Origin: Pseudomonas umsongensis
GTDB lineage: Bacteria; Pseudomonadota; Gammaproteobacteria; Pseudomonadales; Pseudomonadaceae
Assembly (NCBI RefSeq): GCF_002236105.1
Contig: NZ_NIWU01000007.1
Location: 1-64,000, forward strand
Length of the DNA stretch: 64,000 bases
Direction: 5' to 3'
Shown one piece after another: positions 17,186 through 26,282 of the stretch (the first letter of the stretch is position 1; each line of letters opens with the position of its first letter). The notes under the pieces are model-generated. The model had not been told where the DNA came from. It saw only the letters and a program-made list of their open reading frames with translations, and ran no database searches. Made by a program: the position numbers and the translations under genes.

Positions 17186-17824
17186 TCAATCGTCCGACGT
17201 CTTGTGCTTGTATTCGCACAAGTCTTCGATCCGGCAACTGCCGCAGCGAGGCTTGCGGGCAAGGCAGACGTAACGCCCGTGAAGGATCAGCCAGTGATGG
17301 GAGTCGAGCAGGTATTCCTTGGGCACAAACTTCATCAATTTTTTCTCGACCTCGACCACATTCTTGCCAGGCGCGATGCCGGTGCGGTTGCTGACCCGAA
17401 AAATGTGGGTGTCCACGGCCATCGTCAATTGGCGAAATGCAGTATTGAGCACCACGTTGGCGGTCTTGCGGCCGACGCCAGGCAAGGCTTCGAGTTCCTC
17501 ACGGGTCTGCGGTACTTCCCCTCCATGACGCTCAACCAGCAGCCGGCAGGTCTCGATCACGTTTTTAGCCTTGCTGTTGTAAAGGCCGATGGTCTTGATG
17601 TATTCCGACAATCCTTCCACGCCCAGGGCATAAATCGCCGCCGGGGTATTGGCAACCGGAAACAGTTTTGCCGTGGCCTTGTTGACGCCGACATCGGTTG
17701 ATTGCGCCGAAAGAATCACCGCAATCAGCAACTCAAAGGGTGAGGAATAGGCCAGTTCGGTCTTCGGTTCCGGATTGTCTTCATGCAGCCGGCGGAATAT
17801 TTCCAGACGTTTTGCGGCGTTCAT
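17186..17824 (-). CDS. nth: Endonuclease III
   Basis: A 212-residue DNA glycosylase/AP lyase that removes oxidised pyrimidines. The helix-hairpin-helix with catalytic Lys is in LPGVGRKTANVVL, and the catalytic Asp is in VDTHIFRVSNR. The C-terminal [4Fe-4S] cluster motif C-x6-C-x2-C-x5-C is intact (CLARKPRCGSCRIEDLC). The upstream extension of the frame is rejected because MNAAKRLEIF is the family start. It is the last gene of the rnf operon, 25 bases after rnfE, as in other gamma-proteobacteria. Confidence 0.96.
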   Translation of the reverse strand: MNAAKRLEIFRRLHEDNPEPKTELAYSSPFELLIAVILSAQSTDVGVNKATAKLFPVANTPAAIYALGVEGLSEYIKTIGLYNSKAKNVIETCRLLVERHGGEVPQTREELEALPGVGRKTANVVLNTAFRQLTMAVDTHIFRVSNRTGIAPGKNVVEVEKKLMKFVPKEYLLDSHHWLILHGRYVCLARKPRCGSCRIEDLCEYKHKTSDD

Positions 17825-17849
17825 GTGCGGTGCGTTTCCTCGAAGGCGA

Positions 17850-18437
17850 TCAGTGTGAGGGTGGGGGGCGATGCCAGGCTTGCCAGGCGGCGATGAGCAA
17901 CCCGAGCAGTATGAAACCGCCAGGGGCCAGCGTGGCCAGTCGCAAGCCACCGTCAGCGGTCAGCAACCAGCCCTGCCAATCCGCGTGCGTTGCACCCGCC
18001 AGCCAGGGCAGATGATTGCCGAGGGTCCCGTAGCCAATGAGTTCGCGCAGCAAGCCCAGGGACACCATCAATGCGCCGATCAGGCCGCGGAGGCTCCAGC
18101 GTTCGCGCCAAGGGCCCTGGAAGAAATCACTGCGCTCCAGTACGACGCATTGCAAGGCGATCAACCCGGCATAGATCCCGGCATGTTGATGCCATTGCAA
18201 CGACCAGGCCTGCGCGCCGAGTTCTGCGCAACTGGTCAACGTTGCGGCAAGCAATACGCTGGCCGGCAAATGGGTCGCTGGGAGTAGGCGCGAGCGCAAG
18301 GCGTTCATGCAGAGGCCAAAGGCACTGGTTACCACCATGAACATCAACCACAGGCCCAGGGCATTCACCAGCGAGCCGGTGGCGCCAATCAGTGGCACGA
18401 GCATCAGGGTGTTCCGCAGCCGCAACGATTCATTCAT
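17850..18437 (-). CDS. rnfE: Rnf electron-transport complex subunit E
   Basis: A 195-residue integral membrane subunit of the RnfA/RnfE pair, with about six hydrophobic segments. The start MNESLRLRNTLMLVPLIGATGSLVNALGL resembles the family N-terminus after NGL. RnfE helps carry electrons across the membrane through a buried iron-sulfur site shared with RnfA. It overlaps the rnfG stop by 8 bases, so it is in the same operon. The sequence is more divergent from E. coli RsxE than RnfA is. The family Cys is reduced to SCAELGAQ and LCMN. Confidence 0.85.
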   Translation of the reverse strand: MNESLRLRNTLMLVPLIGATGSLVNALGLWLMFMVVTSAFGLCMNALRSRLLPATHLPASVLLAATLTSCAELGAQAWSLQWHQHAGIYAGLIALQCVVLERSDFFQGPWRERWSLRGLIGALMVSLGLLRELIGYGTLGNHLPWLAGATHADWQGWLLTADGGLRLATLAPGGFILLGLLIAAWQAWHRPPPSH

Positions 18438-19041
18438 TTGAAGGGCTCCCAAGCAGTGAGGCTCGGTGCTCATCGAAGTAGCGCAATGCGTCATGGGTGG
18501 CGTGGATCACCGCTCTTGAGGTGATGGTCGCTCCCGCAACCTGGTCAAACTGTCCCTGGTCCTTTTTCAAGGCCCACCCGTTGTCAGCTGGATCGGTTCG
18601 CGACCTGCCGGAAAAGCCCTCGAGCCAGGCGTTCGGCCAGTCGGCGATGCGTGCGCCGAGCCCCGGGGTTTCCATCTGCCTGAGAGTTTTGACCCCCAGC
18701 AACCTACCGTTGCGATCGATGGCGATCAGCAAGTCAATGGCGCCCGCGTAGCCCAGGGTCTGGCTGCGCAGCAGCACGGCATAGGCTCGGCCGGCCTTGG
18801 TCGCACGGTAGCCCGCCAGCAGCGTGCTGTTGGCCAACGTAGCGTTTTCGAGGCTGAGCGGTTGCTCCAGCGGTTGATTGTCATAGCCGTCGGGCGGCAG
18901 CAGGTCCAGCAGGTTGCGACTGTCGATCAGGCGCTGTTCAGTCGCAATCCGCGGTGCGCTGGCGTGCTGCACGAGATAAGTCAGGCCAGCCCCGAGGGTG
19001 GCGAGCAATGCCAGGATGGCGGCGCTCGACGCTCGGCTCAT
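18430..19041 (-). CDS. rnfG: Rnf complex subunit G, covalent-flavin protein
   Basis: A 203-residue protein with one N-terminal anchor (AILALLATLGAGLTYLV) and a periplasmic FMN-binding domain. The flavinylation motif is VAGATITSRAV, with Thr172 the expected attachment residue. The classical motif begins with Ser-Gly, and here it is Ala-Gly. The segment ETPGLGARI matches the conserved family loop. It overlaps rnfD by four bases. RnfG passes electrons between RnfD and the membrane core. Confidence 0.93.
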   Translation of the reverse strand: MSRASSAAILALLATLGAGLTYLVQHASAPRIATEQRLIDSRNLLDLLPPDGYDNQPLEQPLSLENATLANSTLLAGYRATKAGRAYAVLLRSQTLGYAGAIDLLIAIDRNGRLLGVKTLRQMETPGLGARIADWPNAWLEGFSGRSRTDPADNGWALKKDQGQFDQVAGATITSRAVIHATHDALRYFDEHRASLLGSPSNE

Positions 19042-20030
19042 GGTGCGCGCAGCTCCTGCCTGGCCGCGACAAGCCGCTCCAGCGCCGGTACACAGAGGTT
19101 CATCAACAGCACGGCAAAGGCCACGCCGTCCGGGTAGCCGCCCCAGGTGCGAATAAGGTAGGTCAGCAACCCCACGCCTGCACCGAACAGCAGTCGCGCA
19201 CCGGGGCTTTTTGCGCCGGACACCGGCTCAGTGACGATGAAGAAAGCGCCGAGCATGCTGGCACCGGTGAGCAGATGAAACAGCGGTGATCCGTGGGAGT
19301 CTGAGCCCGAACCGTTCCAGCACAACAGGCTGATGATGAACAGACTGGCGAGCATGCCAACCGGCGCATGCCAGCTGAATACCCGGCGTTGCAGCAAGAA
19401 CGCGCCCCCGGCGAGAAAGGCCAGGTTGACCCATTCCACGCCATGGCCACCGAACTGACCAAAGGCCGGATTCGCCGCGAACAGTTCATCCATGGTCAGG
19501 CTTTTGTTGATCCGCAGGCTGTCCAATGCCGTGGCCCGGACCCAGGCGTCCGGGTCTTGGCCTGCGCCGAACACTTGCTGCACGCCACCCCACAAGTCCA
19601 TGCCGTGGGAGGCTGGCCAATGGGTCATCTGCTGTGGAAAGGTCACCATCACCAGGGCGAAACCCAGCATTGCCGGGTTGAACGGGTTGCTGCCGACCCC
19701 GCCATACAGGTGCTTGCCCAGCAACATCGCAAACGCCGCAGCACTGATCGTCAGCCACCAGGGACAATAGGGTGGCAAGGCCAGGGCCAGTAGCGTGGCA
19801 CTGACCAGGGCGCTGCCATCGCTCAAGGTCGGCTTGAGCGCGCGCTTGCGCAATCGCAGCACCGCCGCTTCAAAGGCTAAGGCACTGACACCAGCGAGCG
19901 TCAAGTTGATCAACACCCCCCAGCCATAGAACCAGAACAACGCCAACACGCCTGGCAGCGTCGCCAGCAGAACCAGTTTCATCGCCTGCTGCAGACGTTC
20001 GTCCGCCGATTCAAGGGGCGGCATGTGCAT
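19038..20030 (-). CDS. rnfD: Rnf complex subunit D, covalent-flavin membrane protein
   Basis: A 330-residue subunit with about ten membrane segments, in the NqrB/RnfD family. The FMN-attachment site corresponds to RATALDSLR, with Thr167 the expected acceptor. Conserved loops KHLYGGVGSNPFNPAMLG and TWGGYPDGVAFAVLLMNL are intact. The start overlaps the end of rnfB by 20 bases, which leaves no room for an rnfC gene between them. A second in-frame ATG at 20024 is an alternative start. Confidence 0.94.
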   Translation of the reverse strand: MHMPPLESADERLQQAMKLVLLATLPGVLALFWFYGWGVLINLTLAGVSALAFEAAVLRLRKRALKPTLSDGSALVSATLLALALPPYCPWWLTISAAAFAMLLGKHLYGGVGSNPFNPAMLGFALVMVTFPQQMTHWPASHGMDLWGGVQQVFGAGQDPDAWVRATALDSLRINKSLTMDELFAANPAFGQFGGHGVEWVNLAFLAGGAFLLQRRVFSWHAPVGMLASLFIISLLCWNGSGSDSHGSPLFHLLTGASMLGAFFIVTEPVSGAKSPGARLLFGAGVGLLTYLIRTWGGYPDGVAFAVLLMNLCVPALERLVAARQELRAP

Positions 20031-21021
20031 CCACCTGGCGTTCGGCTTCGCTCAGGGCTCGCTCCAGGGCTTCGATCTGCTCGATGGGAGCCGCACTCGC
20101 CTGGGCTTTCTTCAGCTCGGCACGACGCATGGCTAGCTGGATCTTTGCGCGTTTCAGGTCGGCGTCGTTCGCCACAGCGGCGACAGGCGCCACGGCTGGC
20201 GGCGCAACGCGTTCCAGTTGGGCCAAGGCTTGCTCGGCGGCTTCGAACTGCTGTTGCAGCACAATCAACTGCGATTGCTGTTCGAAGGTCGGCGGATGAC
20301 CGAAGGCCTTGAGCGACTTGTTCAGTTGCGCCCGGCTCATCGCCAGGTCGACCTTGGCTTTTTTCAAGGCGGCATCGGCGTTCGCGGCCTTCTGCGCGCG
20401 CACGCGTTCGAGGGCTGCCTGCACCGGGTCGAGCGCCACTTCACTGGGTTGGACGGCCCGTTGCGCACGGGCTTCTCGCTCGGCAATTTTTTGTTGCTCT
20501 TCACGCTGCAAACGGGCGTTGCGCTGCTCGAAACGGCGCCGTGCATGATTGCGTTTGGCGGCTCGCGCCCGTTGTTCTTCCAGGCTGGAGGCCAGGCCAC
20601 CGACAATCGGCAGTACGCCGCTCAAGGGCAGCGGATGCATTTCGATGCAGTCTACCGGGCATGGCGCCACGCACAGGTCGCAACCGGTACATTCATCGAT
20701 GATGACTGTGTGCATCAACTTGGCCGCGCCGACGATGGCGTCAACCGGGCAGGCCTGAATGCATTTCGTACAACCGATGCACTCCGCTTCACGAATATAG
20801 GCGATCTGCGCCGGAGCCGAACCGCGACTGGCGTCCAGTTCCAGCACCGGCACGTTCAACAGTTCGGCCAGGGCAATAATGGTTTCACTGCCGCCAGGCG
20901 GGCATTTGTTGATCGGCTCACCGCTGGCGATGCCTGCGGCGTACGGCTTGCATCCGGGGTGGCCACACTTGCCGCATTGGGTCTGCGGCAAAAGGGCGTC
21001 GATGCGTTGAATCAGACTCAT
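20011..21021 (-). CDS. rnfB: Rnf complex subunit B with an RnfC-like C-terminal tail
   Basis: A 336-residue iron-sulfur protein. Residues 1-45 carry the Fe-S domain (Cys16, 19, 24, 40). Two [4Fe-4S] ferredoxin motifs follow (Cys81/84/87/91 and 111/114/117/121). The usual N-terminal membrane helix of E. coli RsxB is missing. From about 145 to the end is a charged helical tail (RRRFEQRNARLQREEQQK, VQAALERVRAQKAA) with two related repeats near 218-241 and 289-308. This tail resembles the C-terminus of RnfC, not RnfB, whose usual length is about 190. The ATG overlaps the rnfA stop by four bases. Upstream frame extension is not coding. Confidence 0.93.
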   Translation of the reverse strand: MSLIQRIDALLPQTQCGKCGHPGCKPYAAGIASGEPINKCPPGGSETIIALAELLNVPVLELDASRGSAPAQIAYIREAECIGCTKCIQACPVDAIVGAAKLMHTVIIDECTGCDLCVAPCPVDCIEMHPLPLSGVLPIVGGLASSLEEQRARAAKRNHARRRFEQRNARLQREEQQKIAEREARAQRAVQPSEVALDPVQAALERVRAQKAANADAALKKAKVDLAMSRAQLNKSLKAFGHPPTFEQQSQLIVLQQQFEAAEQALAQLERVAPPAVAPVAAVANDADLKRAKIQLAMRRAELKKAQASAAPIEQIEALERALSEAERQVDAHAAP

Positions 21022-21587
21022 GTTTTGATTAGCCCGCTGAATCCGAGAAAGGCCACTGCAATCAGGCCGGCGCCGATCAGGTCGATCGGCAGGCCGCGAA
21101 AGGGCAGGGGCACATCGTTGTCGAGTGTGCGCTGGCGCAGGTCCTGGAACAGACTCAGTACCAGCCAAAAGCCCAGCCCGGCACCGATGCTCAAGGCTGA
21201 GGCGTGAAAAAATCCGTTGTTCTCCCGGGCGTTGAGCAATGCCACGCCGAGCACCCCGGCATTGCACAGCAGCAACGGCCAAAGACCTTCGAAGGACAGT
21301 GTCGAAAACACCCGTGCAAGCAACTTCAACAACGGGCCGATCAGCAGCGCACTCAATGGCAGGAACACGAACAGGTGCAGCGCGGTCAACGCCAACGGTA
21401 CCAGCAGCCATTGATAGATCACATAGCCAAGCACCCCGGTAACCAGCATCAGGCAAGTCGTCGCGATGCCCAGGGCATGCACCTGGCGACGTTCGCTGCC
21501 CAACAGGGGATCTACACCCAGCGGCCAGTGCAACACGAGGTTGTTGAGCAGGGCGGTACTGATGAGCGTAAGCAGGGTTTCGGTCAT
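21018..21587 (-). CDS. rnfA: Rnf complex subunit A
   Basis: A 189-residue integral membrane protein with six hydrophobic segments. The family Cys residues are in GIATTCLML and LLLCNAGVLGVAL, where the RnfA/RnfE iron-sulfur site is held. It is the first gene of rnfA-B-D-G-E-nth. All junctions overlap or are under 30 bases, so this is one transcript. The complex couples electron transfer to ion movement or keeps SoxR reduced in other bacteria. Its job here is uncertain because RnfC is absent. Confidence 0.93.
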   Translation of the reverse strand: MTETLLTLISTALLNNLVLHWPLGVDPLLGSERRQVHALGIATTCLMLVTGVLGYVIYQWLLVPLALTALHLFVFLPLSALLIGPLLKLLARVFSTLSFEGLWPLLLCNAGVLGVALLNARENNGFFHASALSIGAGLGFWLVLSLFQDLRQRTLDNDVPLPFRGLPIDLIGAGLIAVAFLGFSGLIKT

Positions 21588-21598
21588 GATAGTGCTTT

Positions 21599-21734
21599 GT
21601 GGCGAGGGGATTTATCCCCGTTCGGCTGCGAAGCAGTCGTAAATCCGAACAACTCGGTCTGTTTGAACGGTTGCTGAGGGCTGCTTCGCGGCCCAACGGG
21701 GCGGTGCGACGTCTCGATGAATCCCCTCACCACA
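21599..21734. repeat. Intergenic inverted-repeat element between rnfA and metG
   Basis: The element begins GTGGCGAGGGGATTTATCCCC and ends GAATCCCCTCACCAC, with inner arms CTGCGAAGCAG and CTGCTTCGCGG. This is typical of a Pseudomonas palindromic repeat family. The remaining bases to 21862 hold only the rnf promoter region. No gene is supported. Confidence 0.6.
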
Positions 21735-21862
21735 TATTTCTTGCTCGCCTTAAAATTGTCTTAAGTGAACAGCATTACGGCAAGAACGGGGCTTTTTCAA
21801 CGCAGCCGTCTAAAAAGTTTATGCATTATCCGGCAAGGACGGAGGGTGGGCCAGACATGAAA

Positions 21863-21895
21863 ATCCCACAGTCGCGCCAGGCACGACTGTGGGAT
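21863..21895 (-). terminator. Rho-independent terminator of metG
   Basis: CCCACAGTCG and its partner form a 10-base stem around a short loop. On the minus strand TTTT follows, about 20 bases after the metG stop. Confidence 0.7.
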
Positions 21896-21912
21896 CGGTT
21901 TACCGCAGTGCC

Positions 21913-23964
21913 TTACTTGATCCGCTGACCAGGCTTGGCGCCGCTGTCAGGGCTCAGCAGGTAGATTTCTTCACCGCCGGGACCTGCCGCCATCACCATG
22001 CCTTCGGAAATGCCGAACTTCATTTTGCGCGGCTTGAGGTTGGCGATCATCATCGTCAGTCGGCCATTGAGTTTGGACGGGTCCGGATAAGCGCTCTTGA
22101 TCCCGGAGAATACATTGCGCTGCTCGTCACCGATATCCAGGGTCAGGCGCAACAGCTTGTCTGCGCCTTCCACGTGCTCGGCCTTGACGATCAGGGCGAC
22201 GCGCAGGTCAACCGCGGCAAAGGTGTCGAACTCGATCTCCGGCGACAACGGATCCTTCGCCAATTCGCCATTGCCCGCAGGTAAAGCCTCGCCGGTGTCG
22301 GTCTGGCTGGCGGTCAGGTCTTCTTTCGAAGCGTCGGTCATGGCCTGCACTTTTACCGGGTCGATACGGGTCATCAGCGGCTTGAACTCGTTCAGCTGAT
22401 GGTTGGCGAGCAAGGTCGCGTGGTCGTTCCAGGTCAGCGGCGCGACGTTGAGGAACGCCTCGGCATCGGCGGCCAGCAGCGGCAGCACCGGCTTGAGGAA
22501 GATCACCAGTTGACGGAACAGGTTGACGCCGGTGGCGCAGATGGCCTGGACTTCTTCCTGCTTGCCTTCCTGTTTGTTCAGCGACCAAGGTGCCTTGTCG
22601 GCGATCCAGGCGTTGGCGCGGTCGGCCAGGCCCATGATCTCGCGCATGGCGCGTGCAAAGTCGCGGGCTTCATAGGCGTCGGCAATGCTTGGTGCGGCAG
22701 CCAGGAACGCTTCGGTCAGCTCCGGCGCGGCGTTGGTCTCGACCATCACCCCGGCATTGCCCTTGTTGATGAACCCGGCGCAACGGCTGGCGATGTTGAC
22801 AACTTTGCCGACCAGGTCGGAGTTGACCTTCTGCACGAAGTCTTCGAGGTTCAGGTCGAGGTCGTCGACGCCACGGCTCAGCTTGGCTGCGTAGTAGTAA
22901 CGCAGGTATTCCGGCGACAGGTGATCCAGATAGGTCCGGGCCTTGATGAAGGTGCCACGGGACTTGGACATTTTCTGGCCGTTGACGGTCAGGTAGCCGT
23001 GCACGTTGATGCCGGTCGGCTTGCGGTAGCCCGCGCCTTCGAGCATCGCTGGCCAGAACAGGGCATGGAAGTTGACGATGTCCTTGCCGATGAAGTGGTA
23101 CAGCTCGGCGGTGGAGTCCTTGCCCCAGAACGCGTCGAAGTCCAGCTCCGGCGTGCGGTCGCAAAGGTTCTTGAAGCTCGCCATGTAGCCGATTGGTGCG
23201 TCCAGCCACACGTAGAAGTACTTGCCCGGCTCATCGGGGATTTCAAAACCGAAGTACGGCGCATCGCGGGAGATGTCCCACTGTTGCAGGCCCGCATCCA
23301 GCCATTCGGCGATCTTGTTGGCCACGGCGTCTTGCAGGGTGCCGCTGCGGGTCCAGGCCTGCAGCATTTCCTGGAAGTCCGGCAGCTTGAAGAAGAAGTG
23401 CTGGGAATCCTTGAGCACCGGAGTGGCCCCGGAAATCGCCGACTTCGGATCCTTCAGGTCGGTCGGTGCGTAGGTCGCGCCGCACTTTTCGCAGTTGTCG
23501 CCGTACTGGTCCTCGGTGCCGCATTTCGGGCAGGTGCCCTTGATGAAGCGGTCGGCCAGGAACATTTTCTTTTCCGGGTCGAAATACTGCGTGATCGAAC
23601 GCGTGGCGATGTGCCCGGCGTCGCGCAGCTTCAAATAGATCTGGCTCGACAGCTCACGGTTTTCTTCGGCGTGAGTGGAGTGGAAGTTGTCGAAGTCCAC
23701 CAGGAACTCGGCAAAGTCGGCGCTGTGTTCAGCCTGGACGTTGGCGATCAGTTGTTCCGGGGTGATGCCTTCCTTTTCCGCGCGCAGCATGATCGCCGAA
23801 CCGTGGGCGTCGTCGGCGCAGACATAGATGCATTGGTTGCCGCGGTGCTTCTGGAAACGCACCCACATATCGGTCTGGATGTATTCCAGCATGTGGCCAA
23901 GATGGATCGAACCATTGGCATAGGGCAGGGCACTGGTGACGAGGATCTTGCGTGGCTCGGACAT
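21913..23964 (-). CDS. metG: Methionine-tRNA ligase
   Basis: A 683-residue class I synthetase. The HIGH-type motif is GSIHLGHMLEY near residue 20. The zinc knuckle has two CxxC pairs (CPKCGTEDQYGDNCEKC). The class signature KMSKSRG is intact. The C-terminal 110 residues form the dimerising tRNA-binding domain (FAAVDLRVALIVKAEHVEGADKLLRL), as in the long E. coli-type enzyme. It is divergent from apbC over about 150 bases. Confidence 0.98.
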   Translation of the reverse strand: MSEPRKILVTSALPYANGSIHLGHMLEYIQTDMWVRFQKHRGNQCIYVCADDAHGSAIMLRAEKEGITPEQLIANVQAEHSADFAEFLVDFDNFHSTHAEENRELSSQIYLKLRDAGHIATRSITQYFDPEKKMFLADRFIKGTCPKCGTEDQYGDNCEKCGATYAPTDLKDPKSAISGATPVLKDSQHFFFKLPDFQEMLQAWTRSGTLQDAVANKIAEWLDAGLQQWDISRDAPYFGFEIPDEPGKYFYVWLDAPIGYMASFKNLCDRTPELDFDAFWGKDSTAELYHFIGKDIVNFHALFWPAMLEGAGYRKPTGINVHGYLTVNGQKMSKSRGTFIKARTYLDHLSPEYLRYYYAAKLSRGVDDLDLNLEDFVQKVNSDLVGKVVNIASRCAGFINKGNAGVMVETNAAPELTEAFLAAAPSIADAYEARDFARAMREIMGLADRANAWIADKAPWSLNKQEGKQEEVQAICATGVNLFRQLVIFLKPVLPLLAADAEAFLNVAPLTWNDHATLLANHQLNEFKPLMTRIDPVKVQAMTDASKEDLTASQTDTGEALPAGNGELAKDPLSPEIEFDTFAAVDLRVALIVKAEHVEGADKLLRLTLDIGDEQRNVFSGIKSAYPDPSKLNGRLTMMIANLKPRKMKFGISEGMVMAAGPGGEEIYLLSPDSGAKPGQRIK

Positions 23965-24117
23965 GGGGCTCGGCTACTTGATGAAACGGAGGTCGGCCAC
24001 TATAAAGCGCCGGCAAAGATATTTCACCCCTGCAAATCGTTGCCAGGCATGCCGTCCGGAAGACAGAAGGGGTAGGATACCCGCCATCTATTCCCAGTCT
24101 TGTTTTCGGAGTTGCCC

Positions 24118-25212
24118 ATGAGCGCCGTCAATCGCGCAGCGGTGGAAGCCGTCCTTCGCCAATACACCGACCCCTATCTGAACCAGGATCCGGTCAGCGC
24201 CGGCTGCGTGCGCCACATCGAGATCCAAGGTGAGCGCGTCAGCGTGCAGCTGGAACTGGGTTATGCCGCCGGCTTGTTCAAGAGCGGTTGGGCGCAGATG
24301 CTGCAAATGGCCATTGAAGGCCTTGACGGGGTCAGCGCCGCCCGCGTCGATATCACCAGCGTGATCGCCGCGCACAAGGCCCAGGCACAGATCCCGGGCC
24401 TGGCCAACGTCAAGAACGTCGTGGCCGTAGCGTCCGGCAAGGGTGGCGTGGGCAAATCCACCACCGCGGCCAACCTCGCGCTGGCCCTGGCCCGCGAAGG
24501 CGCCAAGGTCGGGATCCTCGACGCGGACATCTACGGGCCGAGCCAGGGCATCATGTTCGGTATCGCCGAAGGCACCCGGCCGCAGATCAAAGATCAGAAA
24601 TGGTTCGTGCCGATTCAGTCCCATGGTGTCGAAGTGATGTCCATGGCGTTCCTCACCGACGACAACACGCCGATGGTCTGGCGCGGGCCGATGGTCTCCG
24701 GCGCCTTGCTGCAACTGGTGACACAAACCGCGTGGGGCGACCTGGATTACCTGGTCATCGACATGCCGCCAGGCACCGGTGACATCCAGCTGACCCTGGC
24801 ACAGAAAGTCCCGGTGGCCGGCGCGGTGATCGTGACCACGCCACAGGACCTGGCATTGCTGGACGCACGCAAGGGCGTGGAGATGTTCCGCAAGGTCAAC
24901 ATCCCCGTACTGGGCGTGGTGGAAAACATGGCCGTACACATCTGCTCGAACTGCGGGCATGCCGAACATCTGTTCGGTGAGGGTGGCGGTGTGAAACTGG
25001 CCAATCAGTATGGCGTCGAGCTGCTGGCGTCGCTGCCGCTGGCGATGGCTATCCGCGAACAGGCCGATGGCGGCAAGCCAACGGTCATCGCCGAACCGGA
25101 CAGCCCGATTGCACTGGTTTACCAGGAACTGGCCCGCCATGTCGGTGCGCGGATCGTGTTGCAGGAAGCCGCCACGCCGGCGATGCCGAATATCACCATC
25201 AGCGACGATTGA
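24118..25212 (+). CDS. apbC: Iron-sulfur cluster carrier ApbC/Mrp
   Basis: A 364-residue P-loop ATPase of the Mrp/NBP35 family that carries and delivers [4Fe-4S] clusters. An N-terminal DUF59-like domain (about 1-85) precedes the deviant Walker A ASGKGGVGKSTT near residue 105. Walker-type DADIYGPSQ and VIDMPPGTGD follow. The cluster-binding CxxC is in HICSNCGH. The ATG at 24118 gives the family start. An in-frame ATG 18 bases earlier lacks a ribosome site. The metG-apbC pairing is conserved in Pseudomonas. Confidence 0.96.
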   Translation: MSAVNRAAVEAVLRQYTDPYLNQDPVSAGCVRHIEIQGERVSVQLELGYAAGLFKSGWAQMLQMAIEGLDGVSAARVDITSVIAAHKAQAQIPGLANVKNVVAVASGKGGVGKSTTAANLALALAREGAKVGILDADIYGPSQGIMFGIAEGTRPQIKDQKWFVPIQSHGVEVMSMAFLTDDNTPMVWRGPMVSGALLQLVTQTAWGDLDYLVIDMPPGTGDIQLTLAQKVPVAGAVIVTTPQDLALLDARKGVEMFRKVNIPVLGVVENMAVHICSNCGHAEHLFGEGGGVKLANQYGVELLASLPLAMAIREQADGGKPTVIAEPDSPIALVYQELARHVGARIVLQEAATPAMPNITISDD

Positions 25213-25235
25213 TATCTGCCGGATAACGCCGGTAC

Positions 25236-25341
25236 CTGTGGGAGCGGGCTTGCTCGCGAATGCGGATTAACATTCAACAGTATTGTTGACTGAACCACCG
25301 CTTTCGCGAGCAAGTCGAATCGTCGCACCGCCGCTCCCACA
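25236..25341. repeat. REP pair (GTGGGAGCGGGCTTGCTCGC family)
   Basis: Inverted REP units face each other (CTGTGGGAGCGGGCTTGCTCGCG at the left, CGCGAGCAAG and CCGCTCCCAC at the right) between the convergent apbC and SDR genes. The right unit is interrupted by about 20 bases. Confidence 0.75.
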
Positions 25342-25357
25342 TTGGTTTAGGGGGGCT

Positions 25358-26116
25358 CTAGATGCGCAACCCGCCATCCAACTCCAGAATCCGACCGGTG
25401 TAATAGTCGTTCTCAAAGATGTAGGCCGCCGAATGGGCGATTTCCTCAGGCTTGCCCATGCGCTTGAGCGGAATCCCCGACGTCATTTTCTCCAGTGCTT
25501 CAGGTTTCATGCCCAGCGTCATTTCGGTTTCGATGAAGCCCGGTGCAATGCCGGCCACCCGGATGCCATAGCGCGCCAGTTCCTTGGCCCAGGTCACGGT
25601 AGCTGCCGCGACACCGGCCTTGGCGGCGGAGTAGTTGGTCTGGCCAACATTGCCGGCGCGGGAAATCGACGAGATATTGATGATCGCGCCGCTGTTGTCG
25701 AGCTCGACCATTTTCGCCGCGACTTCACGGGTGCACAGGAATACGCCGGTCAGGTTGACGTCGATGACCGCCTGCCATTGAGCCAGGGTCATCTTGGTCA
25801 TTTCGCCATCCTTGACCTTGAGCAGCAGGCCATCACGCAAGATCCCGGCATTGTTGATCAGGCCATGAATAGCACCAAAGTCGCTGGCGACCTGGGCGAC
25901 CATATGGCTCACTTGCTCTTCATTGGCGACGTTGCACAGATAGGCGCGGGCTTCGACGCCCAAGGCCGTGCAGGCAGCGACGGTGTCGTCGAGCTTTTCC
26001 TGGTTCAGGTCGACGAGCGCCAGTTTTGCGCCCCTGGCGGCCAAATACTCGGCCATGGAGCGGCCTAAACCCTGGCAACCGCCCGTGATAATGATTACTT
26101 TGTCAGTGAGTTTCAT
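25358..26116 (-). CDS. Short-chain dehydrogenase/reductase
   Basis: A 252-residue classical SDR. The cofactor loop is TGGCQGLGRSM, the structural motif is NNAG, and the catalytic Ser-Tyr-Lys are in ISSISRAGNVGQTNYSAAKAG. Asp at the end of beta2 (LALVDLN) points to NAD(H), not NADP(H). It is closest to FabG-like oxidoreductases, but its isolated position argues against a core fatty-acid role, and the substrate is unknown. ATG at 26116 is chosen. A second in-frame ATG six bases upstream is equally possible. Confidence 0.9.
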   Translation of the reverse strand: MKLTDKVIIITGGCQGLGRSMAEYLAARGAKLALVDLNQEKLDDTVAACTALGVEARAYLCNVANEEQVSHMVAQVASDFGAIHGLINNAGILRDGLLLKVKDGEMTKMTLAQWQAVIDVNLTGVFLCTREVAAKMVELDNSGAIINISSISRAGNVGQTNYSAAKAGVAAATVTWAKELARYGIRVAGIAPGFIETEMTLGMKPEALEKMTSGIPLKRMGKPEEIAHSAAYIFENDYYTGRILELDGGLRI

Positions 26117-26282
26117 TCGCATGCCCCCGGTGGCAGGTCTGGTTGGTTTTGCTTCTTGAGTGCCTCTCGATCTGCGCCCGATCTGGCCACGGCTGCACAT
26201 GAGAACTACCCCGACGGCATGCTGGAACTTTCATCAGCAGCCTGTCCGTTTTTGCGACGGATTCTTAATAAGGAGTCATAAA

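Noticed and set aside
21022..21696. N-terminal extension of rnfB through rnfA
   Set aside because: It overlaps rnfA in another frame. The family start MSLIQRIDALLPQTQC is at 21021 with ATGA coupling.
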